Positions 12,038-22,452 of a stretch of 64,000 nucleotides of DNA are shown in pieces. Under the pieces are notes generated by a model. The model ran no database searches and had not been told where the DNA came from. It was given only the letters and a program-made list of their open reading frames with translations. Position 1 is the first letter of the stretch. Each line of letters starts with the position of its first letter. This DNA is from Pholiota molesta (Eukaryota > Basidiomycota > Agaricomycetes > Agaricales > Strophariaceae). The stretch spans positions 248,001 to 312,000 of the forward strand of contig JACGCK010000004.1 in assembly GCA_014925825.1 (NCBI GenBank). The letters run 5' to 3'. The position numbers were made by a program, and so were the translations under genes.

Positions 12038-13268
12038 ATGAACTTCCTAGGTGCATGTACTAGGCGACTTCTCTCCAGCGAACGAACGTGGCCCTCTACG
12101 CGTCTTTTCCAACGGCCTACCTTTCGAATCAATTCTCTCATATCCCCGGCTATCTCATCTCCTAGACATCATAGCACCATCTACACTAAACTCAGACGCC
12201 AGAAACTCAAACATGACGATGAACAATTCGTAAAGTTCACGAACAAGCTCATATATGTATTACGCCGTGTTAGCGGACGCGAACATGGCTTCGAGAACAG
12301 AGACGATGGATACGTCTCGGTTAAACGTCTGGTAAATATGATCTCTGCTCTGCATAAAACCACTTTTCTCTGCAAACCTAACCTCTTTTGTTACAGTTAA
12401 GCCATCCAGAATTCCAGAACATCAGCATGCCTGCATTGCAAAATGTTATCGATTCCGATCTTAAACATCGCTTTAGTATTCGGTTTGATCCTACGAAACG
12501 AGAGGATTGTTGGTGGATACGAGCACGGAAGTGGGATGTGCGTGGTCTTATTATCTAGGAATCCTATGAAACTGACAATATATGTTCACACAGGAACCTT
12601 ATTATTATTTGAAACCTATTAAACCTGGTATCAAAACAATTTCCCATGCTGTGTATAGGACTACCCTTCAGGAATGGAATGGTCATATAGGTAAAGTCGC
12701 TCTCTATAATTCCATTACCCTCAAGTGCTAATCCTTGTATTCAGCAAAAAATGGGATACCCAGACTGAATGCAGAATATATTCGACTTGAATGTGGCATA
12801 TACACAGAAACATATCTAGACGGTGCGACATCTATCAAAACCATCTGATCTGACACGCTAAACGAAATCAATTGCTTAGATTTGGAGAGCATAGACGAAG
12901 TCTTTGTCTTCGTTGATATTGGGGCCTGTATGGATAAAGGAATCCGTTTCTTTACTCCTACGCCTCCTCCTCAACCACTAGCCAAACCTACACATCTTGT
13001 CACAAAAGGCAACGACTATGGCTTTATCCCTGCCGATCTTTTTTTCGAAGCCAGTAGGGTGCAGCTGAAAAAGACACTTCTATGGGGCGACCCAGATCCT
13101 CTAATGAAGCAGGTTGTATCACCAGAGGAGATGGAAAAACATAGAAATCGGACAACATATCTTCCTACTTTGGCCCAGAATTTGACTGGTTTTGTGGATT
13201 TTCCGCTCCTAAATAAGCCACACCCGGAAACGGTCGAGGAGGCAAAAGCGTTACTTGCGACGCTATAG
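12038..13268 (+). CDS. Divergent Tpt1/KptA-like protein with a presequence-like N-terminus
   Basis: Tpt1/KptA enzymes remove the 2'-phosphate left at the splice junction by tRNA ligase, using NAD. The fold-level match is clear: KLIYVLRR, DDGYVSVKRLLSHPEF, then VIDSDLKHRFSIRFD, CWWIRARKW, ISHAVYRTTLQEW, GIPRLNAEYIRL, DEVFVFVDIGACMDKGIRFF and NDYGFIPADLFFEASRV. The catalytic positions look eroded: the usual LRH is LRR, IRAxQGH is IRARKWD, HGT is HAV, and the HIHLA-type motif is YIRLE; only the Arg of IRA remains. The first 50 residues are rich in Arg/Ser with almost no acids (MNFLGACTRRLLSSERTWPS), like a mitochondrial presequence. Four introns are inferred (from 12331, 12537, 12692 and 12822 onward). 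Stop at 13266-13268. It may be a non-catalytic RNA-binding relative rather than the true tRNA enzyme. Confidence 0.75.
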
Positions 13269-13456
13269 GGTATTATTTATGTGTATATTATTACTACTGA
13301 TATTTCAGAGATCCCAGCATCTCTTATTTTGATATGCGGCCGTTTGACAATCTCAACCTTGCGAAGCAAGAGCGTTACTTGGACGCCATAGGGTATTGTA
13401 TATTATCATCTGATATTTCATAGACCTAAACACCCATTATTTCGATACGCGGACGT
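13248..13456. repeat. Imperfect tandem duplication across the 3' end of the Tpt1-like gene
   Basis: Two copies of about 85-95 bases, offset by about 124 bases. Copy one begins GCGTTACTTGCGACGCTATA (13248) and includes the stop codon. Copy two begins GCGTTACTTGGACGCCATAG (13372). Both continue through GGGTATT, TGATATTTCA, TTATTT(T)GATA(T)GCGG. Even the bases just before match loosely (GAGGCAAAA versus GAAGCAAGA), so the last codons seem to have been copied along with the 3' UTR. Confidence 0.75.
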
Positions 13457-14495
13457 CCTATTCTATGCTTGCGTTTTGTGGACCTCTTATCTGATCCTGT
13501 ATATTGATTTCTTTTCCATACCTGATGACGAAGCCATTAACCGATATTCTTTTTGTGCTCCTTCTCACTATCAACAACATTGACCAGGCGGCTTCTTGTT
13601 ATGATTCGTGGCCCGTAAAAAAACAGGATCTATACGCATTCAATACCTCATCAGCTCCTTGTCCAGTTTACTAGCTCTGGAGAAAGCCTTACCGTAGGTA
13701 TTGGACTCATTGCTAGGGCTGCAAAGGCAAATAAGCTGTTCGACCATCTGTAACCTAGAGCATGAGAAGGGGCAATAAAGAGATAAACTTGGTATATGCG
13801 AAGGACGAGAATAAATAGTCAGTTTACAAGACTCGGTGTGCGTAATACGCACTTGAATCAATTGCTAATCCAGATACAAAAAAAAACATGTTCGACCGTC
13901 ATGTAAAATCTGATTCGCCAATATGAATGAGCTTATACTTGACTCTAGCTCTGGTTTCCGGCTCAAGATGGTCAGAGCAATAACTCGGAAACGAGGCGGA
14001 GATATACGTCGTCACCATAGTCTTGTAATAGCCGCTCGGAAATCCGTCGGAATGCCTTGACAATCTTTAGGTACGCTCCAGAGGGCAAGGAAATGTTTGC
14101 AATACAACCGATGGATCCGAAGTGCAGAGATCCGTATCGAAACACACGCCGTTTGATTGACTATGCGCACAGTCGGTGCAGTGTCGCCGGCATCCAGCAT
14201 CTTTGGCCTAAAAATTGGAAAAGTAAAGAGTTTGTTCAGCATAGGATACAATGAGCCTCTGATAGATACGGCTGACCCAAGCCCTAATATTGTCATACAC
14301 TTTCAAGAGGGTAAAGAGGGACTCAGATTAAAATGTAGCAGGCGAAACAACAGGGTCCATAGCTTTCTTCCAACTATTTAGGATTGTTATGGAGCGATCA
14401 AGACATCTTGTTTTCTGGTTCAACTGCAGCCTGGTTGCCGAGGACCTAGTGATTGAATGTATGACAAAGGTGTGTCGTCAGTTTTCAAAACTACT
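13457..14495. other. Spacer between convergent Tpt1-like and RNA ligase genes
   Basis: About 1 kb with only short open frames. A minus-strand frame at 14012-14296 (94 codons) has no motif I recognise and no clear splice partners. I see nothing else. Confidence 0.4.
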
Positions 14496-15824
14496 TTACG
14501 AACATAGATTAAATAACGCACGAGGTGGCGAAAGTATGACCTCGTAAGATCGCAAGTCTGCAGGGATGTCAATGTTTTTTACGAACAACTCGACTTGCTT
14601 CATCGGTGATTCGGCATTGAACCATGCTAGCAAGGCATTCCGATAAGATGGGCTAATATCCGTTCGTCTGATCCTCGTCATAAATCCTTGGCCCGCTGAT
14701 TTGGATTGTCCTTTAGCTGTGTTGGCACTGTAACCTTCCCTCACCAAGGAGCCGGTTAATACCTTCCACTCAGCTTCCTTCAAGGTGACGAGGGCATCTA
14801 TTCTGTTCCAGATGCTTTCAATGCGGGACAACCAGTCCTCGCCACCATAATCATCAGCGATAGACTCCAGAGATTGCAGATAATTTTCCCGATGGGCAAA
14901 CATCCTCTCCGAGATCAGAGCCGTTTTAAAATGGTGAATTTTGGATCGATGGCCAAGGTAAAGTTCGAGGATCTTCGCGTTCGATGGTGGTCCCGAAACA
15001 GGATTGATCGAGATCTTTGACATTGATTGTATAACAGAGCTGCCAATAGCTTGTAGATAACTCTCAAATTTGACTTTGATTCGTTGAGGATATTCATCGT
15101 GTGGGGTCCTCCAGAACTTGACAACGAAACCCTCCTCATTCGCGATGTTAAGTCTGCTTAGTCCTGCGAGGTCCACAGTAGGCGCATAATGAATTCTGGG
15201 GCGAGGGAAGGGAAAGCTGGACCAGTCAGAGTTGGGAGAGGGTTCCTTTCCATCTTTCGTTACAACAGAAAGGAGGATCAAGTCCGTAGTTTTGTAGATG
15301 ATCTTGATTGGCATTTTAGGATCGACAAGCTCGAATACGTAGGTCTTGTTCTGGTCAAGCTGATCCAGGACTCGAGGATACTTCTCGTTTAGGATTTTAA
15401 GAGCCGAGACTTTGTGCGGACTATCGAAAGAGGATCTGCTGACCATCAACCACTGATTTTGATAACAAAAGAGACTGATGATGCTGCCGTCGATCTTCTC
15501 CTCTATTGCGAAAGCGTATTCATAACCAGTGGGCTTATACGCAAGCTTTTCTTGATAATTGAAGAACTTTGAGAAGCTTCTAGAAATAACCTTTCCAGTC
15601 CGCCTTTCTGTTACGAGGGTTCTTGCTGCTACAGCCAGAGAATCCCATTTCTGGCGCGCGAAGGTACGATTGGTGTAGTTATGAATGGAAAGAGGGAGCG
15701 AGGGGTGATGTTTAGTGGTGATTATCGCAGACGATTTTCCTGTTACTTCCGACAGTCTGTTCGCATAGTCATCTAGCAATTGGGGATTGATTACGAATGA
15801 CTTCAGAGGATCGGAAGATTCCAT
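14496..15824 (-). CDS. T4 Rnl1-family RNA ligase (stand-alone, intronless)
   Basis: ATP-dependent RNA ligase of the covalent nucleotidyltransferase superfamily, which seals RNA 3'-OH/5'-phosphate ends. One uninterrupted 442-codon frame without introns, unusual beside its intron-rich neighbours. All nucleotidyltransferase motifs are visible: RSFSKFFNYQE (about 82-92), motif I EEKIDGS with the adenylated lysine K110, motif IIIa TYVFELVDPK (161-170), motif IV EEGFVVKF (230-237) and motif V RIKVKFESY (248-256). The C-terminal half is predicted helical (AEWKVLTGS, TDISPSYRNALLAWFNAESP). There is no kinase or cyclic-phosphodiesterase domain, so it is not a full Trl1 tRNA ligase. It faces the Tpt1-like gene, a suggestive pairing because Tpt1 acts after the ligase in tRNA splicing. 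The lack of introns could reflect retrocopying or transfer. Confidence 0.88.
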   Translation of the reverse strand: MESSDPLKSFVINPQLLDDYANRLSEVTGKSSAIITTKHHPSLPLSIHNYTNRTFARQKWDSLAVAARTLVTERRTGKVISRSFSKFFNYQEKLAYKPTGYEYAFAIEEKIDGSIISLFCYQNQWLMVSRSSFDSPHKVSALKILNEKYPRVLDQLDQNKTYVFELVDPKMPIKIIYKTTDLILLSVVTKDGKEPSPNSDWSSFPFPRPRIHYAPTVDLAGLSRLNIANEEGFVVKFWRTPHDEYPQRIKVKFESYLQAIGSSVIQSMSKISINPVSGPPSNAKILELYLGHRSKIHHFKTALISERMFAHRENYLQSLESIADDYGGEDWLSRIESIWNRIDALVTLKEAEWKVLTGSLVREGYSANTAKGQSKSAGQGFMTRIRRTDISPSYRNALLAWFNAESPMKQVELFVKNIDIPADLRSYEVILSPPRALFNLCS

Positions 15825-16475
15825 TTCAGATCATCGATAGTAGTGTGCTGGATCAACAGTAGACAGGATTTTGGAGGCTAGAAGAACAGACGAACAACAG
15901 GGACGAGCGGAGGACCATGAATATATCCTCCAAGGATGTTTGCATATCGAACTCCCACAGTCAAATTAGTATGGTAGTCTACCACCTATGCGGTGTGTCA
16001 ATCTTATTAAACCTTTAATTGTGAAAAAAAAAAAAACTCGCCGCGAACTTCTGTGTCTGACGAGATAACTCGATAGTAGCTGTGGGTTGTGTTGAAGCTG
16101 AAGAGAACAAATAACCGAGGCGACACGGTCCGACTGCTTAAGCGCTTATTTGTCGCTAAGAGTCCAGCCAAATCTCAAGCTCCCGCCAATGGTCTTTGAA
16201 ATTTGAATGGCCTAGGCCTCATGCATATGGCGCTCAAGTAACAACAATGGATGGCTCGGGACTCCAGAATGCACGAGAATCTTCGACATACATGAACTCT
16301 GGATGGAACTGGGTTGGAACTGGGTGGTGTGAAGATATCTGAGTATTTCACATACGGCTATGCGGTTGCGATATTCACCCCGACACCCTTTGCCTTACTT
16401 GATCATCTATCACCACAACCAGTGCTGCCAGATTGCGCACATTTGCTTTTCTTGGACGCTTCCAACACTCGCAAG
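15825..16475. other. Divergent promoter region between RNA ligase and HEM13
   Basis: About 650 bases upstream of two divergent genes. It carries a 13-A tract at 16024-16036, a nucleosome-excluding sequence typical of fungal promoters. An in-frame extension of HEM13 up to ATG 16314 exists, but I prefer the downstream start. Confidence 0.5.
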
Positions 16476-17545
16476 ATGACCACCCATATACCTTTGATAC
16501 CGATGCGCCAGAAAGTAGAGGAATATATCAACTCTCTTCAGGAGGAGATCGTTACTGCATTCGAGGCACTGGACCCAACCGCTCCTTCATTCAAACGCGA
16601 TTCCTGGGTGCGCACCCAGGGAGGCATTGGCAAATCTTGTGTATTTGCCGCTCCTGCAGACGACAATGCTACTCTATCGCCATCAGCCCCCCAAACCATC
16701 CTGGAGAAAGCGGGAGTCAATATCTCAGTCGTTCATGGAACACTACCCCCCCTGCAATCAAGCAGATGCGCGCCGATCACAACTCGATGCCTCTGCCCGA
16801 CAGGCCAAATGGCCTGCCGTTCTTTGCGGCGGGCTTGAGCTTGGTTATCCATCCGCGCAACCCCCACGCGCCTACCGTTCATGCCAATTATCGATACTTT
16901 GAAATCACTGAACCAAACTCTGGAGACGCGGAGGGACAACCCAAGGTGCTCGCATGGTGGTTCGGTGGTGGTTCAGACTTAACACCATCATACCTTTACG
17001 AGGAGGACGCCGTGCATTTCCATTCTACACTAAAGAATGCATGCGATAAGCACGGCCCACAGCTATATCCGACCTTCAAAAATTGGTGTGACGAGTATTT
17101 TTTGATTCCTCATCGTGGCGAATCGCGAGGCATAGGCGGTCTATTTTTCGACGATCTAAACGAAGGGCCACATTTGCGTTTGCCCAGCCCAGCGAGTGAA
17201 GTCAAGCGGCCTGTTACACCTGATGAAATATTTGCCTTCATCAGGGAACTTGGAGATGCCTTCGTCCCATCATATCTTCCGATTCTTAAGATTCGTCACT
17301 CTCTTCCGTATACACCACATGAACGACGCTGGCAATTGATTCGCAGGGGAAGATATGTGGAGTTTAACCTGGTTTATGACAGAGGCACCAAATTTGGACT
17401 CATGACCCCAGGGGCGAGAATCGAAAGTATCTTGATGAGCCTGCCGGAGACCGCAAGATGGGAGTACATGACTGATATGGGCGCAGAAGGAACGGAAGAA
17501 GGAAAACTAATTGCAGTTTTGAAGGAACCAAAGGCTTGGGTGTAA
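16476..17545 (+). CDS. HEM13: Coproporphyrinogen III oxidase, with one apparent frameshift
   Basis: Oxygen-dependent oxidative decarboxylation of coproporphyrinogen III to protoporphyrinogen IX in haem synthesis; cytosolic in fungi. Start at 16476 ([18 protein letters not shown]) gives the usual short N-terminus. Signatures include [94 protein letters not shown] and [20 protein letters not shown], ending EPKAWV. No introns are needed. The frame breaks at a run of seven C (16746-16752): SVVHGTLPP lies upstream in one frame and [12 protein letters not shown] downstream in the next. One extra C restores the family consensus. HEM13 is essential, so a sequence error is the likeliest cause. Confidence 0.95.
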
Positions 17546-17902
17546 TGAAGTCGACCATCGTCATCAATGTGTATTATTTTATATACCATCAAATCACAGC
17601 TCATTCCAAGACACAAGATACTACTGATACTTACGAGTCGTCGGGGTCGCGTGTAAGTAACTCAAGGTCAAGTTCAGTACACGCTTGCCTACGTTTGATG
17701 CAAAGAATGTCAATGAATTGCTACCGGCCCGTTAGGCCGTTGATGTTTCTCCGGGCTCCTGGGTCCTGGGAAGTACTGCCGCACTGCTTTACCTTCAATC
17801 TTGTGCACCAACTAACCACGTAATTTCAACTCTTGAATCCAAATTTTTCGATTATCAACTGATACATTCATGCGATCTGTATAACTCAAGTAACATATCG
17901 GA
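17546..17902. other. Spacer between HEM13 and the F-box gene
   Basis: About 360 bases holding the HEM13 3' UTR and the F-box gene promoter. Nothing else recognised. Confidence 0.45.
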
Positions 17903-19878
17903 ATGGATGTTGAATCATCTCCGATTCTCCGTCTACCCCCTGAACTTTTACTTCTAGTTCTGGAGATTCTAGATATTCCAGACATCCTCCATGTCCGTCA
18001 GGTGAGTTCTAAATACAACCTCACCCTCTCTGTCAATCCTTACGAAGATTAGACATGCAGAGCTCTTTCTAAGGCCACATATGAACGGTCCATTTGGATA
18101 AAAAAATTAGAAGAACAGGAGACCTATCTTCCACTTCCCACCGAACTTCTCAATGCATATCGTCATGAAGACAGACATTTGCATGCATATTCTGACAGTA
18201 CCATTGAATCCATCACCACGAACGCAGCGCGTGTGTCGAATATGTGGCAGCGTCCTCGTTTGGCCTTATCCTATAGGTTGGAACGAGGGCAAGTTGGAAA
18301 AACGTTGATGGGAATGAAACTGTTTCTGGACCGGTGGTTAATAATCGTATATTACGAAGGTGCTGCGTATCTTTATGATACTCAACCAGTGCATCACCCT
18401 GTTCAATCTTCTGTTCCTGTGTCGCAATTCGAATCTACAGGGAGAACGAACACGAACTATAGACCCATTCTTCGTGCCGAGCTTTTCCTCGAATCCGGAT
18501 TATGGATAACACATGTCGCAGCCGTTGACTCTGCGGAACAAAAGATCTTTCTCTCCCTATCGCGCTCTGTTCCGTCAGTCCTTCATTTATCATAACTCCC
18601 CAAATGCCAGGCTGATGATCTATTTTATTTTATTTTTCCCATAGACCACATATGGTGCAAATATACGAAGTGAACCTAACCCTCCTTGCTTCTCATTCCC
18701 TTTTCATCCCAAATGCATTTCGACTTGCCAAATCAATATTGCTGCCATTATATAAAGTCATTCGAGCGATAGAACCAATGCAAGGCTTAGTTGCTTTGTC
18801 GACGTCTGGCGTTGTAGAATTGGTCAAATGGGACGAATGGAACTCTAACTTAGACGACACCATGGGCAGAAAATTAATTAGAGTAAATCCGGATGACTTA
18901 GAGGGTTTGGTATGTGACAACGCCGTTCCACCAATTCACTGACTTAACTATGACATCGTAGTGGAATGGGATCATTGCAGTTCATTTCTTAGGCCCTTAT
19001 GTCCTTATCTTCAGAACCCGATCTTTGGAAATCCACAAATACCCCACTGCTCTCCCTACCATCCCTGAATCAGAATCTCGACCCGTCTTCAAACATATGT
19101 TTTCCATGACCTACCGCGAAGTGTCATTCTCTCAGACTATCATTTCCCAACACCCCATCTCTGAAACCGAAACATACGAAACAACCCTCTTTGCGTATGA
19201 TGTGATACAGGGATTGTTCCATTACATCGTCCGAGTTCAAGCCTCAGTCTCAAATGCAAATGAGCTGCCTCCATCGCTCGACGTTATATTGACTGGCGTA
19301 TATCCCCTTGCACCTGGTCTTCACAGCCCGAACTTATATATACCCCTTGCTTCTGAAGTCGAGACACCATCGAAGCCCGTCACATATTCGGCGAATTTTA
19401 CGCCTTCCCCTTCGCCGACTCCCACCTTTTCTCATACCCATGCTCATGTCCCGGGGTCATCTTCTACCATACGTTTGACTCAAGGAGGGCAATTTGATGA
19501 TGGCTCTCGCGGATTTCTGAGTACTCATGCCATTGGTTCTCAGGGAAAACGCGGAATCTGGGTCGAGCGAAAGAGGTCGAGCACTCTCAGAGAAATACAA
19601 GTCTGGAGTCATACATCGCCTTCATTCATATTATCCTATAAAGATCAATTATCCACTAACAAGACATGCGCTATCGAGATCCCAAGGAGAGTTGTGTATT
19701 CACTATATTCTTACGACTTAAGAGGTATATATATATATTTCTTCTCTTCCATGGAAACGATCGTTGATGTCGCTTTTCACTAGACGATATCACCTGTTGC
19801 ACTTTTGGAGAATTAAGTGGAAATATTTTCCTGGGACATCGCTCCGGGGATGTTTCTATTCTCGAGCTACAAGCTTAA
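17903..19878 (+). CDS. F-box protein with a probable propeller-like C-terminal region
   Basis: Starts MDVESSPILRLPPELLLLVL, continuing EILDIPDILHVRQ and, after an intron with a GTGAGT donor, TCRALSKATYERSIWIKKL: the pattern LPPELLLxVLExLdIxDxLxxRxxCRxL is the Skp1-binding F-box of SCF ubiquitin ligases. The remaining roughly 500 residues alternate short hydrophobic strands (FLDRWLIIVYYEGAAYLYD, GPYVLIFRTRSLEIHKY, GNIFLGHRSGDVSILELQA), as in a beta-propeller, but no WD repeats are regular enough to name. This layout is very common in Agaricomycetes, where F-box families are expanded. Five exons; the final exon starts DDITCCTFGEL and the stop is TAA 19876-19878. The substrate cannot be predicted. 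Confidence 0.82.
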
Positions 19879-20170
19879 GAAAACTCACCTGCCATCCCTT
19901 TTCCAAAATTTTTGGTACGGCGATCTCATATCCGAGTTGCTCATGCCTCGAGGATTTGGGAATCATGGACTTTGGATTGGACTCAAAGGGCTTTTATCAT
20001 ATGTGGTGTGTAGTAATCGTGTAGTAATCGTTGTGTTGTAAGTAGAATAGTGGCGGAATCTAATCGGCTACCTAAAATAGTCATCAGTTTTGATGTTAGA
20101 TAAGATTGCGCCGAAGATTAATTTTTGTAGTCGGCCATCACATAAGTACTTGTAAACTTAGACCGCTACC

Positions 20171-22353
20171 ATGGCACAACCTATTGGTTCGTAATCTCGT
20201 CAATTCAAGAGAGAGAAACACATTAAATTCCATGGGTGGTGTTGCAGCTTTGTTGTCTGTTTATGACAAAACCGATCTCTTGGATCTCGCGAAGGGCCTC
20301 CAGGGCGCTGGTGTCCGTCTCCTAGGTTCAGGAGGAACGGCCAAGAAAATCAGAGAAGCAGGAATCCCAATTGAGTGGGTGCACCGTGTATATCACTGAA
20401 ATTATCTCTGATTTTATCACCCAGGGACGTTTCAGATATCACTAAAGCCCCAGAAATGCTTGGAGGCAGAGTGAAGACTCTGCATCCTGCAGTCCACGGA
20501 GGTTCGTTTCTTCTTATCACTCACACAGTTCTCGAGATACAATGGCTCTATAGGTATCCTTGCTAGGAACATTGAGTCCGACGAGAAGGATCTCCAAGCT
20601 CAGGGCATCTCCCCCATCTCCATCGTCGTGTGCAACCTCTACCCCTTCACGGACACGATCTCGAAGCCTGGATGCACCCTCGCAGACGCCGTTGAGGAGA
20701 TCGATATCGGAGGCGTTACCCTCCTGCGCGCAGCAGCCAAGAACCACGCGCGTGTGTCTGTTCTCTCCGATCCCGCCGACTACAAGGAGTTTGTCGAGGC
20801 GTTCACCCAAGGCCAAGGCGATGTGGGCCAAAATTTGAGGAGTAAGCTCGCCTTGAAGGCGTTCGAGATGACGTCCCAGTATGACGATGCTATTAGCGGC
20901 TATTTCAGGGAACAGTACGCAAGCGCAGAGTTGCCAGAGGACAAGTTGGCCGCTCCTGTGCAGCGAATTGCTCTGAGGTATGGCGCCAACCCTCATCAAA
21001 AGCCTGCCCAGGCCTTTGTTACTGAAGGGAAACTTCCATTCAAAGGTACTTGGCAATTCTTATCTCTCATTTTATCTCGATACTAATAAGGCACTGTAGT
21101 GCTTTGCGGTTCGCCTGGATATATCAATCTCCTCGATGCCCTCAATGCATATGCCCTCGTCAAAGAATTGCAAGATGCTCTTGACCTCCCTGCTGCTGCA
21201 TCATTCAAGCACGTCTCTCCTGCTGGCGCCGCCGTCGGTATTGAGCTCAATGAGACCGAGAAGAAGGTATATGGAGTGGATGACCTCAAGGAGCCTCTGA
21301 CACCTTTGGCATCTGCCTATGCTCGTGCTCGAGGTGAGCACCAGCGGTTCTAAGCCAGTGCATTACTGAATTTTATTCTCCACAGGCGCCGATCGCATGT
21401 CATCCTTCGGTGACTTTGTCGCGTTATCCGCGCCTTGCGACCTTGCTACTGCCAAGATCATTTCCCGTGAAGTTTCGGACGGCATTATCGCGCCGGGATA
21501 TTCCTCCGAGGCTCTGGATGTCCTCAGCAAGAAGAAGGCCGGAAAATACTGCGTTCTTGAGGTGCGCACCGTTAATCGTTAATAAAAGTACCAACTCATG
21601 CATTTTCCTAGATCGATCCTACTTACGTGCCCGAAGAAGTCGAGACCAAGCAGGTGTATGGAGTGCACCTCCGCCAGAAGAGGAACGATTGCAAGATCGA
21701 CAGCAAACTCTTCGAGAATATTGTCACCCAAAACAAGGAGGTGGGTCCACAGACTCTGCTTATGTCAAAAAGCGAATACTCAATGAACCGTTTCACCAAA
21801 GGTTCCCGCCGGCGCCATCACTGACTTGATTGTAGCCACTTTGGCCCTCAAATATACCCAATCCAACAGTGTTGCGTATGCGTTCCATGGCTCGATCATT
21901 GGAATCGGCGCAGGTCAACAATCGCGCATCCACTGTACACGTCTCGCGGGCGGCAAAGCTGACCTCTGGTGGCTCCGCCATCACCCCCGTGTCCTTGCCC
22001 TGCTGTTCAAGAAAGGGGTCAAGCGCGCTGAGAAGGCGAACGCTATCGACCTGTATGTCTCCGGCGAAGTACTCGAGGGCGGTGAGAAGGAGCATTGGGA
22101 GAGCCTGTTCGAGGGAGCCGTAGAGCCTCTCACCGACGCGGAGAAAAAGGAGTGGGCGGTCAAACTTGACGGCGTCGCTTGCTCGAGCGATGCATTCTTC
22201 CCCTTCCCTGATAACGTTCATCGCGCAAGGAAGAGCGGTGTGCGGTACCTCGCGGCGCCCAGTGGAAGCGTCATGGACGAAGAGTGCATTAAGGCTGCCA
22301 ATGAGCACGGCATAGTCTTTGCGCATACTTCGTTGAGATTGTTCCACCATTAA
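20171..22353 (+). CDS. ADE16/ADE17: Bifunctional AICAR transformylase / IMP cyclohydrolase
   Basis: Catalyses the last two steps of de novo IMP synthesis: formyl transfer to AICAR, then ring closure. The gene begins with a tiny exon (ATG GCA CAA CCT ATT G, 20171-20186). A 60-nt intron with donor GTTCGT then joins it to CTTTGTTGTCTGTTTATGAC, giving [20 protein letters not shown], the conserved N-terminus. The IMP cyclohydrolase domain shows [39 protein letters not shown] and PAVHGGILARN. The transformylase domain shows [45 protein letters not shown] and [20 protein letters not shown], ending [12 protein letters not shown]. About eight exons, all in frame. A later in-frame ATG (20232) lies inside the intron and should not be taken as the start. 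Confidence 0.96.
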
Positions 22354-22452
22354 AACATCCCGGTGCGAGGGATTATGAATGAGAGAAGTCTATATACATA
22401 AATGTGTCATGCCGTATTTTGTGTTTCTGTCTGTGGAATAGTCGTTATTGGT

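Noticed and set aside
14012..14296. 94-codon minus-strand open frame before the RNA ligase gene
   Set aside because: No recognisable domain, no splice partners, and placed in a 3' intergenic spacer.
20517..21056. 179-codon minus-strand open frame within ADE16/17
   Set aside because: Antisense shadow of a well-conserved coding exon.
21793..22350. 185-codon minus-strand open frame
   Set aside because: Antisense shadow of the C-terminal exon of ADE16/17.
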